This document shows positions 16,396-25,460 of a DNA stretch of 64,000 bases, piece by piece; the first letter of the stretch is position 1; the number at the start of each line of letters is the position of its first letter. Below the pieces are notes generated by a model. That model saw only the letters and a list, made by a program, of their open reading frames with translations. It was not told where the DNA came from and ran no database searches. Position numbers and translations under genes: made by a program. This DNA is from Bryobacteraceae bacterium. Its GTDB lineage: Bacteria > Acidobacteriota > Terriglobia > Bryobacterales > Bryobacteraceae. The DNA is taken from contig JAHCHE010000029.1 in assembly GCA_026129905.1 (NCBI GenBank), positions 1 to 64,000 of the forward strand, written 5' to 3'.

Positions 16396-18504
16396 ATGAA
16401 CTTCTACAATCTCTGCTCGATCGTCGCGGCGAACAAAAAGCCTATTTCAATGCGGGAAACGACCTCTTCGTTCGGTGTCGCGGCGGCGAGGAATGTGCCA
16501 TACATCGAGCCGACGTTTAACAAGATCGAATTCCAGCAGGAGAAGCCGACAGTTATCCTTGTATCGGCTGTCGGCGCAACTGGAAAGACTACACTTGCCC
16601 AGGTGCTCTCTCATAGTACCAGCCTGCCGCTCCTGGATCTTAGTGCGCACAAGCCGGTTGGCGATAATACTCTCACCGGCTTGCTTACAACAGCATACCG
16701 TGTAGAGGATCTCAGTAAAGTATTTGAAGCGATCGGTCAAGGGACGTTTGGAGTCATCATCGATGGGATCGATGAAGGCCGCTCCAAGACGACTGAGAAG
16801 GGTTTTGAGGCTTTTCTTGATGACATCGCCCGGCTCTGTGCCGCCTCGCCAACGACCAGCTTTGTCTTGCTTGGTCGCACTCAGACGCTGGAGGAAGCCT
16901 GGTGCTACCTCATGGACAAAGGGATTCCGACAGGACTGATCACCATTTCTCCATTCGACGTCGAGAGTGCCAGAATCTACATCGACGCCTTCGCCCACGG
17001 CTCGGAGTCGAGTCACTCTGCCGAATACCGGCAAGTCCGAGACACAATACTGGGGATGCTGAGCGCCGCCTTCACCGACAGCATACCGGACGGTGAGAAG
17101 AGTTTCCTTTCCTTCATCGGATACCCGCCTGTACTCGATGCAATTGTGACTTTGCTCCGGGAGGAGCAGAATTACTATCGCCTAAGTGGCGAGTTGAATG
17201 CCGCGGGAGTCAACGACCTCGAAATCGAATTGCTTCACCGAATTTCCTCCTACATTCTCCGTCGCGAAAAGGACCAGAAGGTTGTTCCCAACATCTTGTC
17301 GCCACTCGTAGCCGACATGGCGATCAAAGACCAGGAGCGAATCACTCGGGCAGCCTTTGGAGTCGAGGAGCAGTGTATGCGCTTAGTGGCACACTGCCTC
17401 AGTCGAAATGTAGCTCCTGGGTGGATAGACGAGCCGGTCATCGACGAGAAGTACGAAGCGCATCTCGTGACATTCCTACCGGAGCATCCTTTCATCACCG
17501 ACCGTAAGTTCAGGAGTGCGGTCTTTGAGGCAGTTGCGCTTGGTACGCTCATCATGTCCGGACGGGAGGATGCCGTTCATCTTGCGCTGGATTACGCTGA
17601 CAGCCACAAAAGCAACTATCACCTCGTTTACATCTTGCACCAGATGGCTCATGGCAACGCCATTCCGATCAGTGTTTTGCGAGTACTGCTGAGTGCCGCC
17701 CAGGAATTCTGGTCCAGGACGGCTTCCGTGGAAATCAGCGTGGAAGGACCGGATCAGGAGGAGCACGGCTCAGCGTCCCCTGCCGGGCGAGATGTAGAAA
17801 TCCAGATCGAAATCTTGATGGGCGCGGACGGTGCGCAGTCCAGAGGCTTTGACTTCCAGTCGGTGTTGGAGCCTGGGATGCCCGTCCGGCTCGGGCACCG
17901 GCTTTCATCGATATACGTTACGCTTCCCTGCAGCGTCTTGATCGAAGGACCAAACGAAATCGAAATCGCTGCTCCCGCTGAGATTTGCGCCGCCAGCATT
18001 GCCCTGCAGTCACCAGCACTGATCTTGCGGCCGGCTGGCGCTTCGGCCACGCCCAAGCACGTGGTTATCGAAGCGGATTCATTCGAATCCACGCTCGGGA
18101 AGATTGCATCGAACGGCATCGATCTAATTCTGTCCGTCACAGACCGATCTGGCTTGACCTATCCCGCCATTCAGTATGTCGAGGACAAGAAAGCATCGTT
18201 CCGAGATCCATTGCTGAAGGAAAAGTACCTGCGCTTGCGTCGGATTCTGGTGCACTTCAGATCCCACAGCAAAGGCGCGCTGGCGAAATACCGCCACAAA
18301 ATTGAGCACGAGCGCGTGCTTAGGAATGCCCAGGGCGAAAACATCCTGAAACGATGCCTGAAAGACAAGATCCTGCGGCTTGAAGGATCCTTCTACTACC
18401 TCGAGTCCGACGCAGTGCACATGCATCTCGGCATTTCCTACGATGACCTAAGCAAGGGGCGAACGTCCGACAAGCTGGTACAGTTCCTCCAGTCGATCAA
18501 CTGA
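16396..18504 (+). CDS. large P-loop ATPase, candidate defence protein
   Basis: 702 residues. Walker A is SAVGATGKTTL (Gly60-Thr66); Walker B is GVIIDGIDEGRS (about 119-130) with the DGIDEG form common in STAND/NACHT-like ATPases; VLLGRTQTLEE (157-167) fits sensor 1. Residues 240-440 are helical; the C-terminal half has beta-rich blocks and a final charged helical region (RILVHFRSHSKGALAKYRHKIEHERVL). No named family recognised. Base composition looks less GC-rich than neighbours. It sits between an integrase and a type I restriction operon, the usual place of phage-defence genes; defence is an inference from position and fold class. Confidence 0.6.
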   Translation: MNFYNLCSIVAANKKPISMRETTSSFGVAAARNVPYIEPTFNKIEFQQEKPTVILVSAVGATGKTTLAQVLSHSTSLPLLDLSAHKPVGDNTLTGLLTTAYRVEDLSKVFEAIGQGTFGVIIDGIDEGRSKTTEKGFEAFLDDIARLCAASPTTSFVLLGRTQTLEEAWCYLMDKGIPTGLITISPFDVESARIYIDAFAHGSESSHSAEYRQVRDTILGMLSAAFTDSIPDGEKSFLSFIGYPPVLDAIVTLLREEQNYYRLSGELNAAGVNDLEIELLHRISSYILRREKDQKVVPNILSPLVADMAIKDQERITRAAFGVEEQCMRLVAHCLSRNVAPGWIDEPVIDEKYEAHLVTFLPEHPFITDRKFRSAVFEAVALGTLIMSGREDAVHLALDYADSHKSNYHLVYILHQMAHGNAIPISVLRVLLSAAQEFWSRTASVEISVEGPDQEEHGSASPAGRDVEIQIEILMGADGAQSRGFDFQSVLEPGMPVRLGHRLSSIYVTLPCSVLIEGPNEIEIAAPAEICAASIALQSPALILRPAGASATPKHVVIEADSFESTLGKIASNGIDLILSVTDRSGLTYPAIQYVEDKKASFRDPLLKEKYLRLRRILVHFRSHSKGALAKYRHKIEHERVLRNAQGENILKRCLKDKILRLEGSFYYLESDAVHMHLGISYDDLSKGRTSDKLVQFLQSIN

Positions 18505-18542
18505 AAAGAGAGATTGCAGATCCCAGAAGCCACAACCAGTAG

Positions 18543-19307
18543 CTACGCCGCGCGCTCGCGTTCCAGGAATAGCGCGCCGTTCTCCCGGAAGTCGTCGAGC
18601 GACGGGAACTGCTTGTCGGCTGCGCTCGTGATGCGGGTACGGTCCTTCTTGGTCAGCCCACCTTCGAAATCCTGGTGAACCATCACGCTCTTGAAGGGGA
18701 GCCGCCGGCGCTGGAACTCCAGGCAGGAGATGGTGGCCAGGCGGGCCTTGTCATTGTCCTTCACGCCGAATAGGTACAGCGGGCGCGGACCCGCGTCGAA
18801 CTGGTAGTCCACCTCGTACTCGTCGTGGTCCGGGATGGGCAGCACGCGGGCGCGCGGATTGAACTCGGCGAGGCGATCTTCGATGAACTCAGCCAGTTGC
18901 TCATAGAAAAGGCTCTGGATCACTTCGCGCTTGAAGAACTGCATGCTAGAAACCTTGGCCACCGTCTGCGCGAACTGCAAAATCGCCGGGTAGAGGCGCT
19001 CCGGTTCCGCCTCGATGTACAGCCGCCCATCCTGCTCCGAGATCCGGTTTTCCGCCAGGATGCGGTTGAAGATCCGCAGCTTGTTCTCCGTGTCCAGGTC
19101 GTAGTTGTAGGTCAGCCGCATCAGGGTCATTCCGTGGTCGCTGATGCGCACGCGGTTCGACCCGTTGCGGGGCTCGTCAATGAAGATGTCCACCATGTCG
19201 CCGTCTTCGTGAAACAGCGGGGCGAGCACCTGAACGACGCCCGGCCGGCGTTCCCGGAATGCCACGTGACCGTTGAATTGCCGTTTCAATAACTCCATTC
19301 CCATCAT
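18543..19307 (-). CDS. DUF1828 domain protein
   Basis: 254 residues. The N-terminus (VQVLAPLFHEDGDMVDIFIDEP...VRISDHGMTLMRLTYNYDL) matches the DUF1828 pattern, and the C-terminal part (FGVKDNDKARLATISCLEFQR...VMVHQDFEGGLTKKDRTRI) resembles the partner domain DUF1829. Function is unknown; such proteins are found near restriction and toxin-antitoxin loci. It is the last gene of the hsd operon, starting 4 bases inside the preceding gene (ATGA). Confidence 0.7.
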   Translation of the reverse strand: MMGMELLKRQFNGHVAFRERRPGVVQVLAPLFHEDGDMVDIFIDEPRNGSNRVRISDHGMTLMRLTYNYDLDTENKLRIFNRILAENRISEQDGRLYIEAEPERLYPAILQFAQTVAKVSSMQFFKREVIQSLFYEQLAEFIEDRLAEFNPRARVLPIPDHDEYEVDYQFDAGPRPLYLFGVKDNDKARLATISCLEFQRRRLPFKSVMVHQDFEGGLTKKDRTRITSAADKQFPSLDDFRENGALFLERERAA

Positions 19308-19825
19308 GGGATTGGCTCCTGTTCGGCGAAGGGCAACGTGCCCTGGGCGATGTCGGCGAAGTACGTTCGCGCATCGGTGACGTTCGTTGTCCTCAGAAAA
19401 TACTGTAGCGCCTCTTCATAGGACGCGAAATCCCGGTTCACGGCTGCTGCTTTCTCGGGCCGCTGGCCGGCCTCGATCATTTCGGCGCTGGCGCGGTGGA
19501 CGTGGAAATCCCAGTGCGGGTGCTCCGGATCGAAGGAGTCGTTGTAGCCGCCGTGTGGCCCGTTGCACCGCAACAGCAGGATCTCCCCGGTGCCATCCTT
19601 CGGGAGAAACGCAAGGCCGATGGAAAAGTTCTCCGGCAGATCTTCGCTGCGCCGCATGAAGGCGCGGAACTCCAACTTGCCGTCGGCCGACTTGAGCCGC
19701 ATGTCGTTGCGGAAGTGCCCGCGGTCCAGTTTCAGGTCGCGCTTCGGCGGCTCCTCGACGACCTTTGCGCAGCCGATCAGGTTGTCGATTTCGTCTTGGG
19801 TGTAGCGGCGTGGTTCGGCGGGCAT
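19304..19825 (-). CDS. DUF6978-like hypothetical protein
   Basis: 173 residues. The layout TQDEIDNLIGCAK, GHFRNDMRLKSADGKLEFRAF, LRCNGPHGGYNDS, PHWDFHVHRA and a final YEEALQYFLRTTNV resembles DUF6978 proteins, though I recall this family only loosely. It begins 2 bases after hsdS ends and overlaps the DUF1828 gene by 4 bases, so the two extra genes are translated with the restriction operon. Confidence 0.55.
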   Translation of the reverse strand: MPAEPRRYTQDEIDNLIGCAKVVEEPPKRDLKLDRGHFRNDMRLKSADGKLEFRAFMRRSEDLPENFSIGLAFLPKDGTGEILLLRCNGPHGGYNDSFDPEHPHWDFHVHRASAEMIEAGQRPEKAAAVNRDFASYEEALQYFLRTTNVTDARTYFADIAQGTLPFAEQEPIP

Positions 19826-19827
19826 GA

Positions 19828-21006
19828 TCAGAGTTCTCCACGGAAAGCACGGTCGAGGATGGCAGGCAGCATGGCGTCGATCTCGGCAGCGGTCTTGGCC
19901 TGAATGGTGCAGACGTGATCGACGGCGGAATGGAAGCGGTCAAGGTGCTCGACCAGGCGGGCCTGTTCCGACAGCGGAGGCAACTGAATGGTGAACTGCC
20001 GAAGAGCGCCGATGTTCAGGTGCGGCGATGCTGATCCCTTCATCCGATCAGTGATCTGGTCGACATAGACAAGGGGTGCGAGCCACTGGTACAGCAGGAA
20101 CTTCGGAAGAACCTTCTGACGGTCCGGGCGCAGCATCATGACCCGCTGGCCCAGGCTGAACACCTCGCCAGCTCTGACGATGGCCGCTTTTCCTGTTCCG
20201 CCGCCCTCACGCACGAGAATGATGTCATCTTGTGCCGGCACGCCTCGGCTAGTCCGACGCTCGTATTCCGCTTGGCTGGTTCGCCTTGCGGTCTCCAGGA
20301 GTAGCGTGCCCCACCCGACATCCGGTGACCGGACTGTCGCTATTCCGCCGTCTGAGTAGATCGGGTTGGAATGAAGACAGTCGATGATTGCGGTACACAC
20401 CTCGTGGAGCGGAACCACGTGCCAGTCCGGCCGAGTCTTGAAGAACTCACGCGCCGCATTACTCCGCAAGGTCGCGGTTTCCTGGACCGCTAACCTTCTT
20501 AGCTGCTGAGCCTCGCCGATCTTGTTCTCGACTGCAGCGATCCGGGCGACGATCCGCCGCTGCTCGGCTAGTGGCGGCAACGGGATCTGGTAACCGAGTA
20601 CATGCGCAGGTCGAATGGCCGCGTAATTCGTACTCCCCTGGGCGGAAACCTGGTCGCGAAATGCGGGGGTCCGAATGTAATACTCAAGAAATTGTTCGTC
20701 GAGACGATTGCCATTGACTTCGAACAGGAAATAGTGGCTGCTCACGATGGCGCCGTCCAGTTCCTGTGGGACGATGCCATAACCGCCGACCTTCGCGTCG
20801 ATCTCCGCGACCAACAATTCCCCGGTCTTACAGGCCTGCTGCTCCTTCGTCTTGATCGCGAATCCTTGGACCTCATCCCGCAGTACGATTCCCTGCGCGT
20901 GGAGCTGAACGCGACACCTTTGGTAAGTTCTGGAGTCGTCGATAGCGAAAAACTCACTGCGGTGTCGCACCACCTCGCCCAGGTTCACCAGTGGCCAATC
21001 GCTCAC
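19828..21006 (-). CDS. hsdS: type I restriction specificity subunit HsdS
   Basis: 392 residues from GTG 21006, which overlaps the hsdM stop (GTGA). Two target-recognition domains, each with the usual frame: the first begins WPLVNLGEVVRHR and ends IPLPPLAEQRRIVARIAAVE; the second begins WHVVPLHEVCTAI and ends IQLPPLSEQARLVEHLDRF. It sets the DNA sequence methylated or cut by the HsdRMS complex. A longer upstream frame inside hsdM is not a real N-terminus. Confidence 0.9.
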   Translation of the reverse strand: MSDWPLVNLGEVVRHRSEFFAIDDSRTYQRCRVQLHAQGIVLRDEVQGFAIKTKEQQACKTGELLVAEIDAKVGGYGIVPQELDGAIVSSHYFLFEVNGNRLDEQFLEYYIRTPAFRDQVSAQGSTNYAAIRPAHVLGYQIPLPPLAEQRRIVARIAAVENKIGEAQQLRRLAVQETATLRSNAAREFFKTRPDWHVVPLHEVCTAIIDCLHSNPIYSDGGIATVRSPDVGWGTLLLETARRTSQAEYERRTSRGVPAQDDIILVREGGGTGKAAIVRAGEVFSLGQRVMMLRPDRQKVLPKFLLYQWLAPLVYVDQITDRMKGSASPHLNIGALRQFTIQLPPLSEQARLVEHLDRFHSAVDHVCTIQAKTAAEIDAMLPAILDRAFRGEL

Positions 21007-22541
21007 TTGGGCGGCTCCGACAGCAGTTGCTGAATCTGTCCCATGATCTCGATGATGCGCTGCTCTTTGATGAGGATATCGGCAGTAAGTTTCTCTGGTG
21101 GTTGGTGTTCTAGATCCTCGGCTGCATTGGGGTTTTTCACGTCGAGATTGCAGCCGCGACCAAGAAGGTCGACGGCCGGGACCTTCCATGCCCGTTCGTT
21201 CTCCTGGCGCTTCTTCCACCACTTGAGGCAGTCCGAGAACTCCTCGAACTTGAGCGGCTGCGTCTTTGTGTAGTTCTTCTTTCCCTCCGGCAGCGGCTGC
21301 TCGTAGTACCAGACCTCCTTCGTCGGCCCGGATCGATCGAAGAAGAGTAGATTCGTCGGTATCGACGTGTACGGCGAGAACACCCCGTTCGGAAGGCGAA
21401 CGACCGTGTGAAGGCTGAACTCCTTCAGCAGATCCTCCTTGATCCGGGCGCAGATGCCCTCACCGAATAACACGCCATTCGGCACCACGACTCCCGCCCG
21501 CCCGGGCTTCGGCTGCCGCCGCAACTTCCGCATGATGAGTTGCAGGAATAGCAGCGCGGTTTCAGCAGTCTGCTTGTCGTCAGGGAAATTGGACAGAATC
21601 CCGCGCTCCTCCTCGCCGCCGAAGGGCGGGTTGGTCATGATGACGTCCACGCGATCGCGATCGCCGATCTGGGCCAGCGGGAACCGCAGGCTGTTCTCGG
21701 GGTCGATCTTTGGCGCTTCCAGCCCGTGGAGCAGCAGGTTCATCTGGCAGAGCAGGTACGGCAGGGGCTTGGCCTCGCCGCCGAAGATCGTCCGCTCCTG
21801 AAGCGCCTTCCGGTCCTGAACAGTCTTGCACTGCTTCTCCAGATGGGCGTAGGCTTCCACCAGGAAGCCGCCCGTGCCGCATGCCGGGTCCAGCACCGTC
21901 TCACCGAGGCGCGGGTCCAGCACCTCCACCATGAACCGCACCACGGCACGCGGCGTGTAGAACTCACCGTTCTGGCCGGCGGCGTCGCGCATCTCCTTGA
22001 GCATCGACTCGTAGAGGTGGCCCAGCGTGAACATCTCCTCCTTGGCCAGGAAGTGGATGCCGTTCACCTTGTTGATCACGTCCCGGAGCAGGTAACCCGA
22101 GATCATGTTGTTGGCGACGCCGGAGAACACCGTCGCGATCACCTGCCGGCGCCCGCCGTTTCCGTTGCCGCCGCGCAACCCGCGTAGGTACGTGAACAGG
22201 CCCGGCCCCTTCTTTCCATTGGGCAGGACGGCTTCTTCCTGGTTGATGAAGGCCAGCAACTCCGGGCCGGTGACGCCATCTTCCTTCGCCGCCCAATCCC
22301 GCCAGCGGTACGGCTTGTCGATCGATGGACGGCACTTCTCGCCGCGCAGGTCGGCCCGTGACTCCTCGATCTGCTCCATGTCGTCCAGGAACTTCAGAAA
22401 CATGATCCAGGTCAGCATCGGCAGGCGGCCGAGGTCGCTCGATAGCCCCTTGTCCTTCCGCATGATGTCGCGGGCGGATTTGATCAGGCTGCCCAGTTGT
22501 TGCGCCGTGGTAAGCGGCGCCCGTGTCTTCGCTTTCGCCAA
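21003..22541 (-). CDS. hsdM: type I restriction N6-adenine methyltransferase HsdM
   Basis: 512 residues. HsdM N-terminal helical domain (MLTWIMFLKFLDDMEQIEE), SAM-binding motif I (LDPACGTGGFLVEA), catalytic motif IV (VIMTNPPFGGEEERG), and HLYESMLKEMRDAAGQNGEFYTPRAV, typical of the family. Length is normal. It methylates adenine in the HsdS-recognised site and protects host DNA. It lies 13 bases after hsdR. Confidence 0.95.
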   Translation of the reverse strand: MAKAKTRAPLTTAQQLGSLIKSARDIMRKDKGLSSDLGRLPMLTWIMFLKFLDDMEQIEESRADLRGEKCRPSIDKPYRWRDWAAKEDGVTGPELLAFINQEEAVLPNGKKGPGLFTYLRGLRGGNGNGGRRQVIATVFSGVANNMISGYLLRDVINKVNGIHFLAKEEMFTLGHLYESMLKEMRDAAGQNGEFYTPRAVVRFMVEVLDPRLGETVLDPACGTGGFLVEAYAHLEKQCKTVQDRKALQERTIFGGEAKPLPYLLCQMNLLLHGLEAPKIDPENSLRFPLAQIGDRDRVDVIMTNPPFGGEEERGILSNFPDDKQTAETALLFLQLIMRKLRRQPKPGRAGVVVPNGVLFGEGICARIKEDLLKEFSLHTVVRLPNGVFSPYTSIPTNLLFFDRSGPTKEVWYYEQPLPEGKKNYTKTQPLKFEEFSDCLKWWKKRQENERAWKVPAVDLLGRGCNLDVKNPNAAEDLEHQPPEKLTADILIKEQRIIEIMGQIQQLLSEPPK

Positions 22542-22554
22542 CTACTGTCTCCTC

Positions 22555-24918
22555 CTAAGCCGCATAAAGCAGCGTCTGCAGATCGGTAACCGCTCGGCGG
22601 AGGCGGTCCGACCCGCCGAAGAGGCGGGAGATCTCCACCACGTTGCCGCGTTCGGAAATGGGCGGTACCTCTAAAATGTCCGGCAGCAGAAACTGGGCCA
22701 CGCCGTGTTCGGCGTACTTGTCGAGCAGGTCGTCCAGCACGGCCTTTGCCTCCGCGCCAAACTGATCAAAGAAGTCTTTCTTTTCGCTGCGCAATCGCTG
22801 GGCGCGCTCCCTACGTGTCCGCAGTGGAGCGTTGAAGGCCACGTGGCAAAGCAGGTCGAATGGGTCGGCGTCGGGAGCGGCGGCGGCGCGCGCCAGTTCG
22901 TCGAAGTCGATACCCCGATCGGCAAGTTTCTCAATGATGGTCGCACGCGCCTTTGGATCGGACCAGTCACGCCGCAGGTCGGCCGCGTTCCGATAAAGCC
23001 TTCGTACACGTTCCGCGGTGTAGTCGGTGAACTTGACTACCGTCAACTGGCGGCCGTCGGGGTCGAGTTCGTAAACCAGATGAGTGGCGACGTCCACGTG
23101 ACCGCCGTCGAAGTAGTACTTGCGGTGGCCGTCCGGACCGTCATCAGAGATCGGCCCGCCGGGCGGTTCAGGTTCGGACGGCTCCTCTGGCTTTACGGTG
23201 ATCGCCGGTCGGACCGGCGTCCCATCTTCATCCACCTCTTCCTGGGTCTCGATGGACGGCTCGCCGTCGAACGCCGGATCGGCAAACAGGCGGGTTGCCG
23301 ATCCGGTGTAGTCGAGGATGCTGAAGAACAGCTTGCCGTAGTCGTCCCGCACGCGCGTGCCGCGCCCGATGATCTGCTTGAACTCGATCATTGAGTTGAT
23401 CACGCGGACCAGGACGACGTTCTTGCACGTGGGGGCGTCGACGCCCGTGGTCAGCATTTGCGAGGTTGTCAAGATCACGGGACTCTGTCGCTCGAGGTCC
23501 TGGAAGTTGCTGAGGTGTCCGCGCCCGATGTCACCCTCATTCGATGTGACCCGGCAGACGTAGTCAGGATGCTGCTGCACCAAGTCGGGGTTGAGGTTGA
23601 TCAGCGCTCGGCGCATCTCGGCCGCATGCTCCTGGTCGACGCAGAATACGATCGTCTTGGCGAACGGATCGGTCCTGCGGAGGAATTCGGTCAGGTGCTT
23701 CGCGACGCATTCCGTGCGGGCGCGTAGGGCGATCCGCCGTTCAAAGTCGTTGGTGTGGTACTCCTCGTCCGGGATGTCGCGGCCGTAGCGATCCAGGTCA
23801 CCCTGCTTGGGCCGCCAGCCCGCCGCGTCCCACTGCGTGATAACGCGGTGTACGCGATACGGCGCTAGGAAGCCGTCGTCGATGCCTTGCCGCAGGCTGT
23901 AAGTGTAAACCGGTTCGCCGAAGTAGCGGTAAGTGTCCGCGTTGTCTTGGTGCTTCGGCGTTGCAGTCATGCCGATTTGATAGGCCGGCTCGAAGTAGTC
24001 CAGGATCTCCCGCCAGTTGCTCTCGTCGCGTGCGCTGCCCCGGTGGCACTCGTCAACGATTATCAGGTCGAAGAAGTCCGGTGCGAACTCGCGGTACAGG
24101 CCGGGCCGATTCTCATCCCTGGCGATCGCCTGATAGATGGCGAAGTACATCTCCCGGCCCTTGTTCGCCACGCCGTTCTCGATCTTCCAACGGGCGTCAC
24201 CGAACGGCGTGAAAATCTTGTCCTTCGGGTCGTCAATCAGGATGTTCCGGTCGGCCAAGTAGAGGATGCGCGGTCGCCGGTACTCCTTCTGCGGATTGCG
24301 ATTCCATCGCGAGCTCCATAACTTCCAGCAGATCTGGAAGGCGACGACGGTTTTGCCGGTCCCAGTCGCCATGGTAAGCAGGATGCGACGTCGCCCCTGA
24401 AGGACGGCTTGGACTGCCCGGTTAATGGCGATTTCCTGGTAATAGCGGGGGGACTTCCCGCTCAAATGGTACGCTGGCGTGAGCAGCCGGTCGGCCGTCT
24501 GCTGCGACAGTCCGCTCCCCGCAATCAGCCGTCGCCACAACTCATCAGGTATGGGGAACTCGGCGACGGTCCGCTCTCGGCCTTCGAGGAAGTCGAACTC
24601 GACGATCTCTCGACCGTTGGTGGCGTAGGCAAACTTCAGCCCGAGGATCTCGGCGTACTCCTTCGCCTGTTGCAGCCCATCCGACGCCGAGCAGTACGAT
24701 GCCTTGGCTTCCACGACGGCGATGCTCAGATCCGGACGATACCGGAGCAGGTAGTCGGCGCGCTTACCCGGGCGGCGCCGCCCTTGGCTTCCGGCGGCGA
24801 TGACCCGCCCGTCGGTGAAGGTTACCTGCTCATTGAGGCGATGCGGCTCCGTCTCCCAGCCTGCGGCCTGAAGCCTGGGGACGACGAACTTCCGGCATGT
24901 ATCGGCTTCGTTGGGCAT
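22555..24918 (-). CDS. hsdR: type I restriction endonuclease HsdR (EcoEI-like)
   Basis: 787 residues. The N-terminal nuclease domain has KRADYLLRY...LSIAVVEAKAS, the PD-(D/E)xK site. Helicase motor: MATGTGKTVVA (Walker A), IIVDECHRGSARDE (DECH box), GMTATPKHQD (motif III), FKQIIGRGTRVRDDYGK (motif VI). The C-terminal helical domain contacts HsdM. Short for a type I R subunit but right for the EcoEI group. First gene of the five-gene minus-strand operon. Confidence 0.93.
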   Translation of the reverse strand: MPNEADTCRKFVVPRLQAAGWETEPHRLNEQVTFTDGRVIAAGSQGRRRPGKRADYLLRYRPDLSIAVVEAKASYCSASDGLQQAKEYAEILGLKFAYATNGREIVEFDFLEGRERTVAEFPIPDELWRRLIAGSGLSQQTADRLLTPAYHLSGKSPRYYQEIAINRAVQAVLQGRRRILLTMATGTGKTVVAFQICWKLWSSRWNRNPQKEYRRPRILYLADRNILIDDPKDKIFTPFGDARWKIENGVANKGREMYFAIYQAIARDENRPGLYREFAPDFFDLIIVDECHRGSARDESNWREILDYFEPAYQIGMTATPKHQDNADTYRYFGEPVYTYSLRQGIDDGFLAPYRVHRVITQWDAAGWRPKQGDLDRYGRDIPDEEYHTNDFERRIALRARTECVAKHLTEFLRRTDPFAKTIVFCVDQEHAAEMRRALINLNPDLVQQHPDYVCRVTSNEGDIGRGHLSNFQDLERQSPVILTTSQMLTTGVDAPTCKNVVLVRVINSMIEFKQIIGRGTRVRDDYGKLFFSILDYTGSATRLFADPAFDGEPSIETQEEVDEDGTPVRPAITVKPEEPSEPEPPGGPISDDGPDGHRKYYFDGGHVDVATHLVYELDPDGRQLTVVKFTDYTAERVRRLYRNAADLRRDWSDPKARATIIEKLADRGIDFDELARAAAAPDADPFDLLCHVAFNAPLRTRRERAQRLRSEKKDFFDQFGAEAKAVLDDLLDKYAEHGVAQFLLPDILEVPPISERGNVVEISRLFGGSDRLRRAVTDLQTLLYAA

Positions 24919-25411
24919 GAGTCGCCTAAAGTTACGAATCGCACTGTCCCGAATAAGCCTTTATACCCGCATTGATTACAGCGGTGCAAGCAGTTGAAGC
25001 TCAGGCGAAGCTGATGCGGCGGCGCAGTCCCGTTCGACCTCGGCTTCGAGAGCCGTTCGGGGCCGGCCAAATTCTGGGAGCCGGAAAACCCCGCGACGGC
25101 CGTGTGCTCATCCCATCACTCTTGGTCGTTGATCCGGCCGGCAGAAGCGCCGCGCATCGCCGCCTCCGATCCGAGGCGGCTCTCCACATGCATATTCTCA
25201 TGTATGGGGAGATCCGGTTTGTCTTCGTGCTGAGAAGAATTAGGAAAGGCGATAACGCCCGCGCGCGTGCGCGTAAAAGCACGTGGGATGCCAACCCTGT
25301 GTGGAGTCCGTTTGGAGTCCAAATCCCGTGTGGTGGCGTTTTGGCGTCCAAATCTAGCGCATCTAAGTCTTTTATTTTCAGTCGCCACCGCCTGTAAGTG
25401 ATTGATTTATG
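24919..25411. other. gene-free stretch upstream of hsdR
   Basis: No convincing gene on either strand. It should contain the hsdR promoter. Near its right end are two 16-bp palindromic repeats, and it ends at the tRNA-Pro fragment. Confidence 0.5.
25310..25354. repeat. two spaced 16-bp palindromic repeats near att
   Basis: GTTTGGAGTCCAAATC (25310-25325) and TTTTGGCGTCCAAATC (25339-25354) differ at two positions, and each contains the inverted pair TTTGG/CCAAA. They lie about 60-100 bases from the tRNA core, as integrase arm-type or Xis sites often do. The role is inferred. Confidence 0.45.
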
Positions 25412-25460
25412 TTGCTTGGGGTGCAAGAGGTCCCGGGTTCAAATCCCGGCGGCCCGACCA
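25412..25460 (+). other. 3' half of tRNA-Pro(GGG): attachment-site remnant
   Basis: The anticodon loop TTGGGGT (25416-25422) with anticodon GGG and G37, 3' anticodon stem GCAAG, variable loop AGGTC, T-arm CCGGG-TTCAAAT-CCCGG (25433-25449), acceptor strand CGGCCCG, discriminator A and encoded CCA (25458-25460) are all intact. The 5' half (D-arm, acceptor 5' strand) is absent: the upstream bases do not fold. This is the duplicated tRNA 3' end left by site-specific integration, marking an island border. Confidence 0.8.

Noticed and set aside
25310-25354. Short CRISPR-like repeats near the tRNA fragment
   Set aside because: Only two imperfect copies with one 13-base gap and no cas genes; not a CRISPR array.
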